Assembly (NCBI RefSeq): GCF_021917145.1
Contig: NC_061076.1
Location: 146,501 to 210,500, forward strand
DNA length: 64,000 bases
Direction of reading: 5' to 3'
Source of the DNA: Hypomesus transpacificus
Taxonomy: Eukaryota; Chordata; Actinopteri; Osmeriformes; Osmeridae
The position numbers and the translations under genes were made by a program. Positions 32,901 to 48,843 of this stretch are shown in pieces (within the stretch, counting starts at the first letter, position 1; every line of letters begins with the position of its first letter). Under the pieces are notes generated by a model that did not search any database, was not told the origin of the DNA, and saw only the letters and a program-made list of their open reading frames with translations.

Positions 32901-35292
32901 GGTGAGATCTTTGTTGCATTTTAATCTTTGTCTTTCTCTACAGTGTGCCTGGTCTTTGAGTAAGCATTCCTTTTGATGGATGGATGGATCGAATTATTAT
33001 AATTCCTGGAGTTGGTGTGTGTGTGTGTGTGTGTGTTGTGCTGGTTCAGACCCTTGTGTGGGTGTGTGTGATGCTGGTTCAGACCCTGGTGTGTGTGTGT
33101 GTGTGTTTCAGAGTAAGCCTGTCAGGAGACGTCCTCCTCGAACCCTGCAGATCTCCACCAGACCCCCGGGACAGGGGGAGGAGGAGGAGGTGAGAGGGGC
33201 TGGGGAGGAGGAGGTGAGAGGGGCTGGGGAGGAGGAGGTGAGAGGGGCTGGGGAGGAGGAGGTGAGAGGGGCTGGGGAGGAGGAGGTGAGAGGGGCTGGG
33301 GAGGAGGAGGTGAGAGGGGCTGGGGAGGAGGAGGTGAGAGGGGCTGGGGAGGAGGAGGAGGAGGTGAGAGGGGCTGGGGAGGAGGAGGTGAGAGGGGCTG
33401 GGGAGGAGGAGGAGGAGGTGAGAGGGGCTGGGGAGGAGGAGGTGAGAGGGGCTGGGGAGGAGGAGGTGAGAGGGGCTGGGGAGGAGGAGGTGAGAGGGGC
33501 TGGGGAGGAGGAGGTGAGAGGGGCTGGGGAGGAGGAGGAGGAGGTGAGAGGGGCTGGGGAGGAGGAGGTGAGAGGGGCTGGGGAGGAGGAGGAGGAGGTG
33601 AGAGGGGCTGGGGAGGAGGAGGAGCTGGGGAGGAGGAGGAGGAGGTGAGAGGGGCTGGGGAGGAGGAGGAGGAGGTAAGAGGGGCTGGGGAGGAGGAGGT
33701 GAGAGGGGCTGGGGAGGAGGAGGAGCTGGGGAGGAGGAGGATGAGGTGAGAGGGGCTGGGGAGGAGGAGGAGGAGGTGAGAGGGGCTGGGGAGGAGTGGG
33801 GGAGTAACACAAACCAACACTGTACAAGTAATGTCTGCAGGCTTGTTTTTCATCCCCTATTGTGTGTTTCAGAAACCAGCCCTAACCAGCCCACTTCCTG
33901 CCAAGACGAAGAGAAACTCTGCTCTCATTGAGAAACTTCAGGTTGGTGCAAACGTGTTTCGGTTAGAAAGAATGACTCATTACCCTGTCTGAGAATCCCC
34001 TTTCCACCCTCACGTCTTAAGCACTGGAGGATCTGAGAGTGACGGTTTGGACAGGAACTAGCAAGGCAGACCCACTGTGGGTCAGATCTTTTGAACATGA
34101 AGTGAGTCAGTTGTAGTTTGTTTCTGAATAAAAACTAGAGCTTATCAAAACCAGACAGTGCTGCCCCCTGCTGGTTGTGAAGGAGAAGTGCAGTTGCACA
34201 TCATATACTGGGGTGGTTCAGCCTCAGGGTTCAGGTTTATAGTCAAAGTGAGAGCTGCCATTTTCTGCCACAGTCCTTAGGAAAAATAATCTGAAACTCT
34301 ATCTTGTGAAAAACAATGTTGAAGTTTTATCCAGCCTCTCTCTCTCCTGCCTCACTCTCTCCTGCCTCTCTCTCTCCTGCCTCTCTCTCTCCTGCCTCTC
34401 TCTCTCTCCTCTCTCTAGGCTAACCTGGCCTTATCCCCCACCAGCCTCCACCCCTCCCCTAAGAGCCCTGGGCTGAGGCTCCTGCCCCCGTCCTTCATCC
34501 CCCCCTCCCCCTGCTCCATCAGGCCCGTTACCACGACAACGCCAACCTCTCCGGGCGGCATGGCGGGCCTCCCTCGGTCCGGGGGGGACGAGGAGCCCCC
34601 CGCCACCTTCCAGACCCCCGCCTCCCCCACGGAGGGAACCCTGCTGCCCAGCATCAACAAGGTCTGTGTGTGTGAGTGTGTGTATGTCCCAGTGTGTGTG
34701 TGTGTGTGTGTGTGAGCGTGTGTATGTCCCGGTGTGTGCGTGTGTGTGTGTGTGTGTGAGAGCTTCAACCTCAACCGTTCCTGCTGCTCTGTGTCTCCAG
34801 AGTAGAGCCCGTGTCTCCATTCGTCGACGCCCACCCTCCCGGCGACACAGGAAGTCTAGCAGCGGAGAGGAAGTGGGCGGGGCCGAGGGAGAGGACACGC
34901 CCCTCTCTACCCCCGACGGTCCGGAAGAAGGGGGGAAGGGGGAGGAGGTGTTTAAAGGAGAGGAGGAGAAGGAGAAGAAGAAGGAGGAGGAGGAGAAGAA
35001 GGAGGAGGAGAAGAAAGAGGAGAAGAAGGAGGAGGAGGAAGGAGCTGAGGTCGTCTCTTCCTCCAGAGCCGACGCCAACGCGACAGACCCGGGCCCTGCA
35101 CACCCTCACAGACCGACAGACCCAGCAGGGGAGAACCCAGGGGTGAAGACCTCCACAGAGCCTCAGGCAGAGGAGGCCCGGGGGGGGAGGGAGGAGGGGG
35201 AGAGAGGGGAGGAAGGAGGGGAGGGTCCGGGAGAGGAGGCTTCGCCCCAGGCTGGGCAGGTCCCTGGAGAGAGTGGGGAAGGGGCGCTGTGA
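27790..35292 (+). CDS. rcsd1: CapZ-interacting protein (RCSD domain) homologue
   Basis: Six coding exons, all phase 0: 27790..27795 (Met-Glu only), 32815..32901, 33112..33189 (minimal form), 33873..33941, 34419..34661, 34801..35292, giving 324 residues. Resemblance to human RCSD1/CapZIP is clear in order: PSVAELAGKFKG near the N-terminus, SKPVRRRPP, RNSALIEKLQANLALSP, SPKSPGL, and SRARVSIRRRPPSRRHRKSS. The last of these matches the region I associate with actin-capping-protein binding. A long Glu/Lys-rich C-terminus follows. CapZIP binds the barbed-end capping protein CapZ and is a stress-kinase substrate, abundant in muscle. The exon 3 donor lies in a 24-bp minisatellite, so exon 3 may be longer in some transcripts. 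Exon 6 is low-complexity over about residues 205-250. A further C-terminal exon is not excluded. Confidence 0.85.
28610..28685 (+). mobile_element. tRNA-Cys-like SINE head or tRNA pseudogene
   Basis: TAGCTCAGTGGTTAGAGCAC (box A and D-arm), GACTGCAGATCA (anticodon loop with GCA) and GGTTGCAGGTTCAAATACCC (T-arm, box B) resemble tRNA-Cys. The acceptor stem does not pair well and there is no Pol III terminator at the expected place, so it is more likely a SINE remnant than a working tRNA gene. It lies in rcsd1 intron 1. Confidence 0.55.
29515..29795. repeat. About 29-bp polypyrimidine minisatellite
   Basis: Repeats of CCTGCCTCCCCCATCTTTCC and CTCCCTCC, roughly nine units, in rcsd1 intron 1. Confidence 0.9.
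29844..29940. repeat. 97-nt homopolymer C run
   Basis: Ninety-seven consecutive C residues with no interruption, directly after the polypyrimidine minisatellite. The true length may differ, because such runs are error-prone in sequencing and assembly. Confidence 0.9.
30069..30885. repeat. 43-bp minisatellite, 19 copies
   Basis: 817 bp, exactly nineteen 43-bp units, nearly identical. Each unit contains the perfect 12-bp palindrome CTGTGATCACAG overlapping an AGGTCA hexamer, then CCTCCGCAGACTGTAACTCA. It lies in rcsd1 intron 1. Confidence 0.97.
31860..32365. repeat. Scattered (GA)n purine tracts
   Basis: AG-rich simple repeats at about 31868-31937 and 32245-32362, in rcsd1 intron 1. Confidence 0.85.
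33178..33795. repeat. 24/30-bp minisatellite carrying splice donors
   Basis: Units of GAGGAGGAGGTGAGAGGGGC plus TGGG, some with two extra GAG triplets. It starts inside rcsd1 exon 3 and contains 22 GAG|GT(G/A)AGA sites between 33190 and 33776. Spacing is 24 or 30 bp for the first 17, then irregular. The plus-strand frame stays open to 33648 as Glu-Val-Arg-Gly-Ala-Gly repeats. Confidence 0.97.
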
Positions 35293-37530
35293 GATGGGGG
35301 TAAAGAAGACCCCCGATGAAGAGAAGGAAGGCAAGGTGATCTGAACGGTTAAATATCAACTCATCATTAATTAATGTTTCTCAATATCGTAGGGAGAGCT
35401 ATGGACTGTATGCTAAGCTATGCTGTGCTTAAAAGTAGCACAAATCTAATACGACAACTTAGAGGAATGCTTTTTCGAGTGGTGTTTGTGTTCCTCTTCG
35501 AGTACCATTGACCCCCTGGCCGCTTGTCGTCTCCACCACAGCAGACTGAAGACCTGACGGGATCCTACTCACCCTGTCATCCCCCTCCACCTCACCCTGT
35601 CATCCCCCCTGTCACCTCATCCTGTCACCCCGTCATCCCCCCCCCACCTCACTCTGTCTCCCTAACCCTCCTCCTCACCCCTCCACCCCAGGAGAGCAGA
35701 GGGGCAGACTGGTGCTTGTGGCTGTCCAGGCCCCCTCCCAGGCCGCCTCTCAAGCCCCCTTTCAGCCCCCCTCTCAAGCCCCCTTTCAGCCCCCCTCTCA
35801 AGCCCCCCTCTCATGCCCCCTCTCAGGCCCCCCTCTCCCTCTGGCCTCCCAGGAAACACACACAGCTCCGCATGTTAGGACCCGGGGGACCCAAGACCTC
35901 CTCCATCGATCCTGTCTCTTTTTATTTGTATTCTTTTGTGTCTTAAGCAGAGTTCAGATACAGTACTCGTGATTAGACGTTCATTTAATCCACATCTTAA
36001 GATGTGACCTTGCAGGTCTGAAACATGCCAGTTTGGAACTGGAAACCTTCACAACGGCAGACCCCAAACAGTCAAGTTGTATTCTAGAATAGTTTAAAAA
36101 TATCTCTGGTATCTATGTGTCTGAACCAAACATTAGCCTGTGTATTTTTTTCCCTTCATCTTTGGCCAAAAGGACTGTCATTATTTTGTTTGTGAACTGC
36201 TTTTTGAACTGCATTTGATCTAATTGTTTCAGTCATGTGACACTTCTCTGTACCACATCCTTTGCTGGTCTATTTATTACATATGATCTATATTCAGGAT
36301 TATAGGATTTAGTCAAACATTTTACTGTAAGTGAAAGGCTTATGATTCACGTTTCACCAAAGTCGTAGTGTACTACAGTCTCCACAAGGCGGAAGTGTTG
36401 CGGCTTCTTCGCTGCCTCTACAGATTCAGTCGTTAGTTTGAAATTGTGCCAAATACTAATGGGCTTAAATCACCTCAATGTCGTTTTTCTTGCTGTGAAT
36501 TAGGCAGCTTGCTCTCACCCCGAGAGTAATAGGATTATCAAGGACATTGTCCAGTTTTTCTCAGTCAATTTGGCATTTTCACAAACTTTATTTTGTTCTC
36601 AATATGGATGTAACCATCTTAACTAACTGCAAATGTAGCGTCAGTTCATCACACAACAGATCACAATATGATTGATTGCACATCATTAATGGTCTGCTGC
36701 ATCGAGAAAAGTATGTGTAGAAGATGTGCTGCGTGTGTACAGTTAACTTTATTCTGAACACCTGTTCTCATGGTGTTGAGAGCATCAAACTTTGGTTGAA
36801 GGAAAATGTCAAATTGATTGCTGCTCTGGCCTGTAAACAGGCTTTTTAATCCACTGGAAATGACCAGGGATGGTTGTTTAATGCTGGTAATCTGGTTACC
36901 TTTTGTATAAAATTGTTGAAAAAGTAAAATCCAACTTTATCAACGATTGCTTTGAAGTGATTTTTTTTACTTCCTGTTCGCAAACTGCAAGGCCAAATCT
37001 GTATTTTTGTTGCAAGACTGGTTGAAAGAAAGATGATTTAGAGATGGAAAAACCGTGCTGTCTTTACTGTAACTAATGATGTGTGATAAAGTGATTATTT
37101 TGTAATTGATTGTATCGTCAGCAATACGACAAATTGAAATACAGACTGATTCAAGATATATATAGCCTATCTTTTTTGTGTGTTGCTTTTCACCGAATCT
37201 GTGAGAAAGCGCTCAAGCTCCAGAAGAGTATATGACATGTGTTGTGTCTTAAATACACCCAGACCGTGCCAAACTTACGCCGTGTCAACACAAATGGGCT
37301 CACCGTTCCCTGTAGACATCGTTCCGTGCGGTGAGCCATGCTAATCACTGTAAACCCCATTCTGAGCTTAACACATCCAGCACAGACTGACGACAGCAGC
37401 TCGTCAGTGCTTCCTGCACTGAAAGTTCTGCCATGGAAGTTGTTTCTTGACTTTCCTGGTCGAGGTAATCAGTTAGACTGACGAGTGACGTCCGTTTTCC
37501 TGTACAGTAGTTCAAGTTCAAGTCTTTCAT
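35293..37530. other. rcsd1 3' region and intergenic DNA
   Basis: No gene is visible. A C-rich short repeat (CCCTTTCAGCCCCCCTCTCA) lies at about 35750-35845, and the rest is AT-rich unique sequence. No canonical AATAAA stood out, so the end of the rcsd1 transcript is not placed. Confidence 0.45.
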
Positions 37531-37750
37531 TACATTTACATTTAGTCATTTAGCAGACGCTCTTATCCAGAGCGACTTACAGTAAATACAGGGACATTCC
37601 CCCCCCCCGAGGTAAGTAGGGTGAAGTGCCTTGCCCAAGGACACAACGTCATTTTGAGCACGACGGGGAATCGATCCGGCAACCTTCGGATTACTAGCCC
37701 GACTCCCTCACCTCACCGACTCCCCTCACCGCTCAGCCATCTGACTCCCT
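37531..37750 (-). mobile_element. tRNA-derived SINE, minus strand
   Basis: Reverse-orientation relative of the 24866 SINE. The L2-like tail (CATTTAGCAGACGCTCTTAT) is at the left, the body GTGCCTTGCCCAAGGACACA in the middle, and a tRNA-like head with GGATTACTAGCCCG and CGCTCAGCCA at the right. The head carries a small internal duplication of CTCACCGACTCCC. Confidence 0.8.
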
Positions 37751-37766
37751 TGGGACTCCCCTGGGA

Positions 37767-38137
37767 GTCAGATGCAGAGAACAATTGTTCAGTTAACTGA
37801 AGGTCAGACAGGGCACTGACATTTTTGGGACAAGACAACGCAAAGCATCCTGGCATAACACAATATATGAGTATTCAGTTTAACATAGATTACATCTATG
37901 ATTAATTAAATCTATGTAGCTATATAACTCATCACAGTGTACAACGACAGTTGCCAGATATTAGGTTGGACTAAATACTTTGTTTTTTATTATTTTATTT
38001 CAATTCTATTTTAGCTTATCATAGATGTAATCTATGTTCTTAGTACTTATATGTTATGTTATGCCAGGTTGCTTGCATTGTCTTGTCCCAAGAATTTCAG
38101 TGCCCAGTCTGACCCTGTGTTGTTCTGTGCATCTGAC
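37767..38137. mobile_element. Foldback inverted-repeat element
   Basis: The left arm (37767-37904) and right arm (38017-38137) are imperfect reverse complements around a spacer of about 110 bp. Matching landmarks include GGGCACTGA with TCAGTGCCC, GGGACAAGACAA with TTGTCTTGTCCC, TGGCATAACA with TGTTATGCCA, and ATAGATTACATCTATG with its complement. No coding potential. It directly abuts the minus-strand SINE. Confidence 0.7.
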
Positions 38138-38748
38138 AATAAAAAACTTGAACTAAACCCCATCCCCATGGAAACAGAAAACTCTGTTGTTGGCATGTGA
38201 CCCCTACCCTCTGCTAAACCAAAGAGAAACTTCAATTACATATATTAATTTAGAAGACACTTTCATCCAAAACAAAGAACAAATAGCGCATGTGCCAGGC
38301 AGAAAATCAAGGACCAGAAATGTCCAGTTCCAACGGTATTTGAGCAGTTAGCGCCAGGTTTTACTGAATGCCTTATACCTATTTGCCATACAAACAAGGT
38401 CAAAGACGATTAAAAGAATCCAGCTCCTAGTTCTTCATTAATTGATTAGACAAATCAGGCGATGCAATGCGATTAATGCAAGTCTCTTAATCAAGGGTCA
38501 TCTAGAAGGTTCCAGAACAAGCTGTATGTCTGCACCAAGCCGTGCACGCACCAGGACCAGGTCAGGAAGCAGCCACATTCAACATGTAGGCCTTTCAAAT
38601 GAAACATGTAATGACCAGGAACTGTCCTGCTGGTATTCAGCATGCACACCAGACAGAGGCTCCTAATCCCTGATCAGGAACAGGGGAGTCAGAACGTACC
38701 AAACCCTGCGAGCCAATGGAGGGGCCAGTGATTGTATCAGGGTGGCCA

Positions 38749-38769
38749 TGCCCCCCCCCCCCCCCCCCC
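38749..38769. repeat. Poly(C) tract
   Basis: About 20 consecutive C residues, upstream of the guca1 gene. Confidence 0.9.
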
Positions 38770-39485
38770 ATGGCCTCCCTTTTGGAGGTGCCCCTGAACA
38801 CAGGTTCTGAAAGCTAGCGGTGTACCCAGAAAGCAGAAGGCGCGTCTGACTATAGCCTCCTCCGTGTCTCTAGGTTGGTGTTTAGGGAGAGGCAGTGGAG
38901 GCAGTGGAGGCGGTGGAGGCAGTGGAGGCAGGATCTCCTAGCTAACACAGGAGGAAACCCTGGTTGGAGGCAGACTGAGAGGTGTGTTATATAACCACGG
39001 CTGTTTCAGTGCCAGTGCCCATACCTGTCCTTGTGTGCATGCTAAAGCCTGTTGGCCTGATTCAGTTTGAGGCGGGGGGGTGGGGGGGTTATCTCATTAG
39101 GGAGGTATCTTAAGTGTTTCTCATGTCCCCAGCAGGTAGTAAGAGGGTTAGAGACTCCTGAGTTCTGCTGCCTGCCCGCCCGTGCTGCTCAGCTCGTCCA
39201 CAGGGATCCCAGCCAGTACACGGCCAGATCAACACTGCTTCTCCCACAGGGATCCCAGCCAGCACACGGCCCAGATCAACACTGCTTCTCCTGGTCTCCT
39301 CCGCCGTCCTCCTTGTTCCTCTCCTGCACTCTCCCCCTCCGGCCCTCTCCTTCTCTCTGAGGGACAGAGAGACAGGCTCAGGGACAAGTCAAGGACCGCC
39401 GTCCCCTCGCTACAGACCTCCAGCCTCCCCTGCTGTCCCCAGCAGAGGCTGCCCTCTCCAGGCTCCCCAGCCCCCCAGCAGAGCC

Positions 39486-40202
39486 ATGGGGAACCACGGG
39501 TCCAATCTGGATGATATCCTGGCCGAGGACATGCATCACTGGTACAACAAGTTCATGAAGGAGTCTCCGTCGGGTCTCATCACCCTGTTTGAGCTGAAGG
39601 CCATCCTGGGGCTGCAGGGCATGACCGAAAACGCCAACAGCTACGTGGACCAGGTTTTCATTACCTTCGACATGGACGGGGTGAGTACAAACAACAAGCT
39701 TCTCTTCAGATACGCAGGAGCGAATATCGGGGGTTGTTTTGGTGTGTGGTTTGGTCACTGCTGAAAGGACGCTTTTTGGTGGCATTGAGACGTCGTCAGC
39801 GATGGTGGTGGTTCACATGTGGAGGGAGGATAGGAGGAAGATGTTGAAGACACTGCAGACCTGTCGTCAGATCTGGGTGGCTTCAAGGGGAACGTCATGC
39901 AGTGTGTGTTCACTGACATCGATCACACACTCATCCAACCAATCAGAACCGAGTCCACCAAACATCGATAATCGATTTTGGAGAATTCATGCAAGCCCTG
40001 GTGAAAGGTGAAAGGTCAGAGATGGTTAAGCCTGAGACACCTAATGTGCTCTGATATGGAGCTAAGTAAGAGATGTTCTCTGAGGAGCTTCATGTCCTAA
40101 TGAGCTTACTCAGGCAGCATGGATGAGGAAGATCCCATTTAGGTTCTCAGTTGGTATGCTAACCTCAAGGGATTGTCTCGGTCAGGGCCTGCTGTGTGTG
40201 TT

Positions 40203-40252
<50 letters not shown>

Positions 40253-41957
40253 CTGCTTAATGACAATCCATGCAGAAAGTGGGTCTGAGTTTATGGGATC
40301 AAGCTGCCAGCTTCCAAGCAGCCATGCATGCCTTTAAACTCACGTCCTTCAACACCGACTGTGTCAGGTCTGAATGAGTGGGATCATCGACTGTAGTAGA
40401 AATATGAATATGAGGGAGATGGGCTATTGCTGCTGGTGCTGTTAGGAAGGCGTCACACTAATCATTAAACTAGGTGGAGCAGGCAATGTAATGTTTGATG
40501 CTGCATGGGTAAAACCACAGCTCTGGGTAATCTGTAACAGAAAGAAAAGGTCAGATTATCCTTTAATTTTAAAGAAGGGTAATCTGGGTATTATGGTTTG
40601 ATAATATCACCCACAGACCTTTGAAACACTACTAAGGAGTCCCTACCACAGCTCTACAGATGAGATCCCCTGATAGGGCATGCCTTCATCAAAGAGTGAT
40701 CTTTGATGATATGTCATTTCCTGTCAGGGGAGGAAGTGAGGGCTGCTTTCGTCTGTGCGCTGTAGTGGTGAAGCATTCTGGGTGTCATCAAATAGTTGAC
40801 CCAGTTTGATCAGATCTTATGTAAAGTAGTTTGGTTTTATGTGAATCGAGTGGTAGTATGTTTCTCTGAACCCATCTCTCTCTCTCTCCTTCCTGTTTAG
40901 GATGGGTACATAGACTTTGTGGAATACATCGCTGCAGTCAGTCTAATGCTGAAAGGAGAAATCAACCAGAAATTAAAGTGGTACTTCAAACTTTTCGACC
41001 AAGACGGAAATGGAAAGATCGACAAAGATGAACTGGAAACAATCTTCACGGTAAACATTTGTTTGATTACACGGTGTGTTCTGGTTCCAGTAGCCGTGAT
41101 GATCCGTTTATGTGGAAGGTAAACGGCAGGACAGATCTCAGGAATCAGAGATGAGAGAGGAGGCTGTTTCACCACCTAGAGCCTCGCGTCACTAGACGTT
41201 CAGGTTCACCTCAGGAGAAAGGTTCATTAGCTTGTTGGAAAAGCTGAAGGACATCAACCTACTTGATCTGCCTGATGATATCCTCTGAGATTAATTGAGA
41301 GAAGTAGGTTGGATTAGAACTTAAATTAGTCAAGGCCACCTAATCTTTGGGTGAGCTCATCCAATCAGTGCCTCCAATGGCATGCTAAGTGATGTCATAG
41401 ATGAATTACCTCATTTGCGTTCTGACCTCATTGGGTTTGCCGCTTATGAATAACTTTTGAAGAGGAAATTAAATTTTAATTATCATGATTATTGATTACT
41501 TACCAAAGTACCGACTTGCATTTGTATGTGGTACTTTGTTTTGGGAAACTGGAATAGAATGTGGATGCACACTGTTTAGTAAACAAATAAACAAACACTT
41601 TTGGAATCCTCAGGCGGTTCAGGACATCACACGTAACCATGACGTCACCCCTGAGGAGATTGTGTCGCTCATATTCACGAGGATCGACGTGAACGGAGAA
41701 GGTGAAGAGCGCACGAGGGCATGTTGATACCCTGACCTCAACACCGTCTAACTGCAGTACAAAGACCACATTGAACATCCATAGGATGTCATGAGAGCTT
41801 TGTTGACTGTAGCTGACCTTGTTCCCCTGCAGGTGAGCTGACTTTGGAGGAGTTCATAGAGGGAGCGAAGGGACACCCTGACATCATGGAAATGCTGAAG
41901 AAGATGATGGACCTGACTCCTGTGCTCATCATCATCGTGGAGGGACGCCCAGCATGA
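39486..41957 (+). CDS. guca1: Guanylate cyclase-activating protein (GCAP/GCIP type)
   Basis: Four coding exons: 39486..39680, 40901..41050, 41614..41701, 41833..41957, giving 185 residues. The N-terminus MGNHGS carries a Gly2 myristoylation site. A degenerate, calcium-blind first EF-hand ([12 protein letters not shown], about 25-36) is followed by three canonical loops: [12 protein letters not shown] (62-73), [12 protein letters not shown] (98-109) and DVNGEGELTLEE (140-151). [14 protein letters not shown] and [10 protein letters not shown] are GCAP family signatures. The protein should regulate photoreceptor membrane guanylate cyclase according to calcium. The sequence style recalls the fish/frog GCIP or guca1e/guca1g group rather than GCAP1 or GCAP2; I cannot settle the paralogue. 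A CRX-like TAATCC lies at 38664, about 0.8 kb upstream, as weak support for photoreceptor expression. Confidence 0.92.
40206..40247. repeat. (GT)n microsatellite
   Basis: Simple GT repeat in guca1 intron 1. Confidence 0.9.
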
Positions 41958-43340
41958 TAAGAGGACGCGCTGGCAGGAGTGTGGGAGACTGAAGAAAAAC
42001 GTCTTGAACATTTACCCTTTAAAGACCATTTATGAGATTACCCCATGAAGAACCAGAGGAGACGTGTTACAAGAAGCAGCCAAGCACACTACGTGGAGAC
42101 ACCTGGGGGGGGCACATCTGGGGGGGGCACATCTGGGGGACACTGAAGCTCGCTCTCTGATCTCCGGCTTCCAGCTTCCATCACAGTGAGCTCACCAGCT
42201 GGGCTCCTCTGGGAGGTCAAAGCTCACGCTGCTAACGTCCCTGCTGGAATCATGCTCCCTGGCCACTGAGAGAGAGCCTGTCCTTGGACTGTCTCTGATC
42301 CTCCTAATGCTGTAAAGGGTTCAGTTTGAGCTCCCCCCACCTGCCACACCACCGGGATTTACAGCTTCATCATGTCAACGAGGTTTCTTATTTTAGGAGG
42401 GATTTGAGCCAACTCAAGCAGCTCTCTGAAGGACTGCCAGGGAAGAGGGTTCTGTAGATACGCATACCTTTTGTTCGTTTGTTCACTGACACCAAAATCC
42501 TTGTGCTCCTGCCTGACCTGACCTGCTTTCCTGCATCCCTGGAGAAGCACAGGTCAGACGGTTGCCTTTACAAATATTTCCATGCTGGATGTCAATCAAA
42601 CTGACACTGACAATTAATCCGTTTCTCTCTGTTCCTCTGGCTGGCAATTACAAAACCCTGTACATGCTGAACTGTGCATCGTGTGAGGGAGTCTCTCTCA
42701 CGATACACAGTTTGACTCAGTCGATATCTAACCCTCCTGCTGATCTGGTCTGTCATAGTTGGCTTGAGTTTGTTCTGTTTTCCTAGTTTGTTGACTGTCA
42801 CAAATGGAAGTGGCATTGTTTATTTAATCATTACAATATTGAAACTGGTCAAGCTATGAGACTTGTGTATATATCAGTAAGTTACTAAGCAACAGAGGTA
42901 GATAATATCCCATCACAACCTTTCAGACAACAAATTGACACACAGTGGAATGTTATTATACAGTTCACTTTAAGGGAAGACTGACTGCTGGTTATCAGTT
43001 CTCTGTGAGGACTACTCTGAACTACAGACAGTAGTTGTTTTGTCTTTTGTTTTTGTCTTTTTATCTATTTTTGTATTCAGAGAATGGAAGCGAATGCACA
43101 CAGCAGAGGAGAGAATGACAGCGTATTGTACATAATGATGCTTGTGTTTTATAAAGATGTGAATTCCGACGTTGTATTGAGTGGACTGTGCATATTCATG
43201 ACAAGCTCTCAGGCTGTGACTTGTGTGCAATAGGAGAACCCAGTAAGCAATCATTTAACATTACTTACTGATTACAAGTTTGATTGATTTTTATTAATCA
43301 ATTTGTGTTGCCTTATCAATAAACCTGTTAAAAAGACACT
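41958..43340 (+). other. guca1: Probable guca1 3' untranslated region
   Basis: No reading frame of note from the stop to the AATAAA at 43318-43323. It contains a tandem pair of GGGGGGGCACATCT. A 3' UTR of about 1.4 kb is inferred from the lack of an earlier hexamer. Confidence 0.45.
43318..43323 (+). terminator. Poly(A) signal AATAAA, likely guca1
   Basis: Canonical hexamer in the convergent interval between guca1 (+) and alg8 (-). Confidence 0.45.
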
Positions 43341-44164
43341 GATTATTTGATGGATACTTATTTGTTTATAATATAAATGAGACACGGAGCTGACAGTTGA
43401 AGACCTGAGTCTTGGACACTCGGGATATTAGAGATGGAGCTCTGAGTACATGACAGTCACCTCCAGCTCCCTCAGTTCAACTTCATTTTAATTCACACCC
43501 ATTTACCAAGAACCCATAAATGACGACTAACCGACAACAACACAACGGAAATATCGTGTTCACAACACAAATGTTTTACTTCAAAAAGGTACAAAACAGA
43601 GTTTAAAGATGATTTCACATACTGTCCCTAAAAAGTTTATACTTTTGGTCCATCGTTGGAGAGAATTTTTACATATTTTACCCACCCCTCCTCTGGCTCT
43701 CCTTCAGCTATTCCAGTGATGATTTACCTCGAACTACCCCAACTCTGCTCCTGCTGAGTGGAATCATATCTGCTTGCTCCCTGCTGCAGCTCTGAGCCGG
43801 GTCTGTACAGATCTAATCCCATTAACCCACCTGGATTACCTGAGCGTTAAACCAACTACCATAATGCATAGTCCATAATCGTACAAATCGCCTGTGCAGT
43901 TGTCGCTCAAAAAAGACCACCACAAATCCCCTCACCAGTGGACTCGTCTGAGGAAAGACACTCTAACTGTACACACACTCAGCACTTCACAGGGGAGTCG
44001 TCCAACACCCGCCTAGGCACACCTGTTCCCACAAAAACACCTTCCCCTAAGACCGGTCGCTAAGCGCTGTTCTGGATTGGTTGAAGCGACACGTCGTTGC
44101 CGAGGGAACCCTCCAGAGCGTGAGCCAGGAGGTCAGGGTTGGCCGGCTGGGAGGAGACGGGCTC

Positions 44165-48409
<4,245 letters not shown>

Positions 48410-48843
48410 GATGTGTCTTGTTTTGTAAGCAAAACTTTATTGATAAAATGTTTGTTCCGAGTTATTCGATTTGAGAAGTCCGATAGTGTGGTAAGGTTAA
48501 GGCAGTACATCATTTAACAAACGAATAATAGTTAAACGTATGGATTAATGATACAACTAGACAGAAGATTTCTAGTGTCCATTGAAAATACATTTAAAAC
48601 TGTTACGTATATCAGTTTGTTTATATCCGGTGTCACCAAGTAAAATAGTATGTGTATGGTTGGAGGTGCCCTGTCTGAATGAAGAACACGAACGCGTTCT
48701 CCCCAGTATAGCTAATGCTTTTTACTTAGTCGCAGGTGGCTATAAGATAACTTAGGTAACATTTTCAAGCCTATTTTGTTTCTTATCCAGCAATAACTGG
48801 ATCGCGAATTTTTTAACATTTTCAGTCAAAGTTGGTTCAGATC
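48410..48843. promoter_or_regulatory. Shared promoter region of alg8 and ccdc90b
   Basis: 434 bp separate the two divergent start codons. There is no TATA box at a fitting distance for either gene, as is usual for housekeeping bidirectional promoters. The role is inferred from gene layout only. Confidence 0.5.

Noticed and set aside
33079-33853. Three overlapping minus-strand frames rich in Ser/Pro/Leu
   Set aside because: Antisense of the rcsd1 donor minisatellite; no family features or splice context.
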